DNA of 15,139 bases from Desulfobacteraceae bacterium (lineage in GTDB: Bacteria; Desulfobacterota; Desulfobacteria; Desulfobacterales; Desulfosalsimonadaceae), in assembly GCA_024636355.1 (NCBI GenBank), contig JAGXHH010000003.1, forward strand, positions 1-15,139. The letters run 5' to 3'. The notes beneath the pieces were generated by a model. It saw nothing but the letters and a program-made list of their open reading frames with translations. It ran no database searches and was not told where the DNA came from. A program made the position numbers and the translations under genes. Positions 13,962 to 15,139 of this stretch are shown here, piece by piece (the stretch's first letter is position 1; each line of letters begins with the position of its first letter).

Positions 13962-14234
13962 TTACCTCGCCAGGAAATGATAAAAAGACAGGATCACCGG
14001 CGCCGTGAAAATAAGCATTCCGGTCATGACGATCGCCCCGAGAATATAGATTTCGAGAGGGAGTCTGCTTTCCGTTTCGACCGTTGTTTCCGGCCCCGGT
14101 TCCTGGCCGGTAAACGGCAGGAATCGGGCCCTTTCGGCATTACTGAACTGGCCGGCGGACAAACCCCAGAAAAAGGCCGCAACACTGATCACCAGCGAAA
14201 TAAAAACCAGCAATGCCCATAGGGATGAATACAT
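13962..14234 (-). CDS. CcoS-like membrane protein with extra C-terminal helix
   Basis: A 90-residue protein. Its first 40 residues (helix at 4-24, then FFWGLSAGQF at 21-30) match the pattern of CcoS, the small assembly factor for cbb3 oxidases, whose hallmark is an aromatic-W-X4-GQF sequence after one helix. Unlike ordinary CcoS (about 45-60 residues) it has a second helix at about 62-85. CcoS is needed for cofactor insertion into the oxidase in studied bacteria. The ATG at 14234 has GGAGG upstream; a start 9 codons earlier was rejected for lack of a ribosome site. A 389-bp repeat-filled gap separates it from the upstream cytochrome gene. The CcoS match is by eye. Confidence 0.72.
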   Translation of the reverse strand: MYSSLWALLVFISLVISVAAFFWGLSAGQFSNAERARFLPFTGQEPGPETTVETESRLPLEIYILGAIVMTGMLIFTAPVILSFYHFLAR

Positions 14235-14254
14235 GTTGATCCTCCAATATTGCT

Positions 14255-14344
14255 CTTGCACTTAATCTTGCTCTTAATCTTAATCTTGCTCTTAATCTTA
14301 ATCTTGCTCTTACTCTTAATCTTACTCTTAATCTTAATCTTAAC
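14255..14344. repeat. hexamer tandem array, left arm (CTTAAT/CTTGCT/CTTACT)
   Basis: Fifteen consecutive hexamers of the form CTTNNN, mostly CTTAAT with CTTGCT and CTTACT variants. It is the inverted counterpart of the array at 14529-14600. Frames through it give artificial Arg-rich dipeptide repeats and are not genes. Confidence 0.92.
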
Positions 14345-14365
14345 CGCCTCGTAAAAAAGTCCGTT

Positions 14366-14477
14366 TTAACCACAGAGGGCACAGAGCACACAGAGAACTG
14401 CCCTTTATTATTGAACCTTCATGCCCTTCATGATCTTCATGTAAAAAAAACGCTTTCTCTGAGTCCTCTGTGGTTAA
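14366..14477. repeat. inner inverted repeat (TTAACCACAGAGG)
   Basis: TTAACCACAGAGG (14366-14378) is the exact complement of 14465-14477, 13 bp, and pairing continues with mismatches to about 21 bp. It sits within the space between the two hexamer arrays, so the structures are nested. This, with the hexamer arrays, accounts for the gene-free stretch 14235-14623. Confidence 0.85.
14417..14441. repeat. 9-bp period repeat (CTTCATG, three copies)
   Basis: CTTCATG occurs at 14417, 14426 and 14435 with two-base spacers. It forms the centre of the nested inverted-repeat structure. Confidence 0.85.
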
Positions 14478-14528
14478 TTTCTGCTTTTACGATTTTATCA
14501 ATTTTGATCTTGATCTGAAAAATAGCAG

Positions 14529-14600
14529 ATTAAGATTAAGATTAAGATTAAGAGTAAGAGCAAGAGTAAGAGCAAGAGTAAGAGCAAGAGTAAGAGTAAG
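14529..14600. repeat. hexamer tandem array, right arm (ATTAAG/AGTAAG/AGCAAG)
   Basis: Twelve consecutive hexamers: four ATTAAG, then alternating AGTAAG and AGCAAG, ending with two AGTAAG. It is complementary in type to the left array, so transcript through the region could fold into a long imperfect stem. Confidence 0.92.
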
Positions 14601-14623
14601 AAAGATGCTTTCCCCCGGGTCTT

Positions 14624-15139
14624 TTACCGCTTTGGTTCATTCGGTGCATCGATTCCTTCGGGCGGCCCGTCGGCATCGGTTTCCCCGATGAAATATATCG
14701 AGATGTAGTGCCCCACATCCCAGATTTTTTCCGATTCGAGTTCTCCCTTGAAAAACGGCATGGCCGTGCCGGCGATGCCGTTCATGATCTGGTAATAGAT
14801 GATCCCCCCGGAAATTCCCCGCCCCTTGAGTATCGTGAAATTCAAGGGCGGCGGGTCCAGAAACGGCTGGGCCGGTCCCATGCCGTCGCCCACCGGTCCG
14901 TGACAGCCGATGCAGAAACCCTGATAAATCCGGTGCCCCCGCTTTAATGCCGGCTCTGTCGCCGGGTACGGATTCGGCAGTTCGCGCCACGGTTTCGGAA
15001 CTTTTGAATGGAGCCATTCCACATTTTTATCCGGCCCGGCCCGGTACGCCTCTATCGCCTGTTTCTTCCAGTGATTCTGTCGGGCCATCCGGAAATCTGC
15101 CATTTTAAACCCCAGGCTCTGCATGTAGGCGGTCAGGAG
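14624..15139 (-). CDS. c-type cytochrome with CcoO-like upstream segment (C-terminal part)
   Basis: The last 171 residues of a larger protein whose start is beyond the window. The frame opens with LLTAYMQSLG, which resembles the end of a CcoO (FixO) cytochrome domain, and continues without a stop into a second haem domain with CIGCH (visible residues 76-80). The likely axial Met is in TAMPFFKGEL (about residue 127), followed by WDVGHYISIYFIG, the usual last helix. So the gene probably encodes a CcoO-type subunit fused to an extra cytochrome c domain, giving at least two haems. It would carry electrons to a cbb3-like oxidase. The fusion is inferred from only ten residues of the first domain. 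The ATG at 15124 is probably internal. Confidence 0.78.
   Translation of the reverse strand, partial: LLTAYMQSLGFKMADFRMARQNHWKKQAIEAYRAGPDKNVEWLHSKVPKPWRELPNPYPATEPALKRGHRIYQGFCIGCHGPVGDGMGPAQPFLDPPPLNFTILKGRGISGGIIYYQIMNGIAGTAMPFFKGELESEKIWDVGHYISIYFIGETDADGPPEGIDAPNEPKR

Noticed and set aside
14140..14391. Open frame on the minus strand with Arg-Leu/Arg-Ala dipeptide repeats
   Set aside because: It is a translation of the hexamer array; the matching frame at 14470-14691 on the plus strand gives the same kind of peptide. Neither has a ribosome site or any domain-like sequence.

Overview
The window looks like chromosomal DNA from an anaerobic or facultative deltaproteobacterium-type organism (Desulfobacterota, perhaps a Desulfobacterales-like sulfate reducer or syntroph). 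This is inferred, not proven. It rests on the gene mix: a 2-hydroxyacyl-CoA dehydratase pair, an acetyl-CoA hydrolase/transferase fused to a GNAT domain, a DUF3786 protein with an Fe-S domain, and c-type cytochromes of cbb3/ActE flavour. Moderately high GC and many GTG/TTG starts fit, as do several intergenic hairpin repeats. Both window ends cut through genes.

Region 1 (1-5048, + strand) is a specialised type II fatty-acid/polyketide-like cluster. It holds the tail of a ketoreductase, a hotdog dehydratase, a FabF-type ketosynthase, a dedicated acyl carrier protein, a PlsC-type acyltransferase, a 4'-phosphopantetheinyl transferase and, after a 165-bp gap, a FabH-type ketosynthase. Several genes overlap and use GTG or TTG starts, which suggests translational coupling. 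Together they could activate a private ACP, extend and reduce an acyl chain on it, and transfer the product to an acceptor. A palindromic repeat and a 7-bp tandem array sit between the ketosynthase and ACP genes.

Region 2 (5339-6717, + strand) has a SatP-type acetate/succinate transporter followed by a strong intrinsic terminator. Next comes a MITE-like element whose flanks look like a 9-bp target duplication, and then a small CoA-binding-domain protein. The leader of that protein contains two overlapping, mutually exclusive hairpins, the second being terminator-like.

Region 3 (6834-12459) is an acyl-CoA metabolism block. A MarR regulator with a 28-bp palindromic operator precedes two 2-hydroxyacyl-CoA dehydratase-family subunits (+). 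Convergent to these, on the minus strand, are a DUF3786/Fe-S protein and the acetyl-CoA hydrolase-GNAT fusion. No dehydratase activase is present. An inverted second copy of the MITE-like element (12652-12786) closes this block, so the two copies bracket about 6.5 kb.

Region 4 (12827-15139, - strand) is a respiratory operon. From upstream to downstream it holds the C-terminus of a fused c-type cytochrome (CcoO-like end plus extra haem domain), a CcoS-like two-helix protein, a second two-helix protein, a one-helix protein and an ActE-like cytochrome c lipoprotein. Inside this operon lies a nested inverted-repeat structure made of hexamer arrays around a shorter inverted repeat and a 9-bp repeat.
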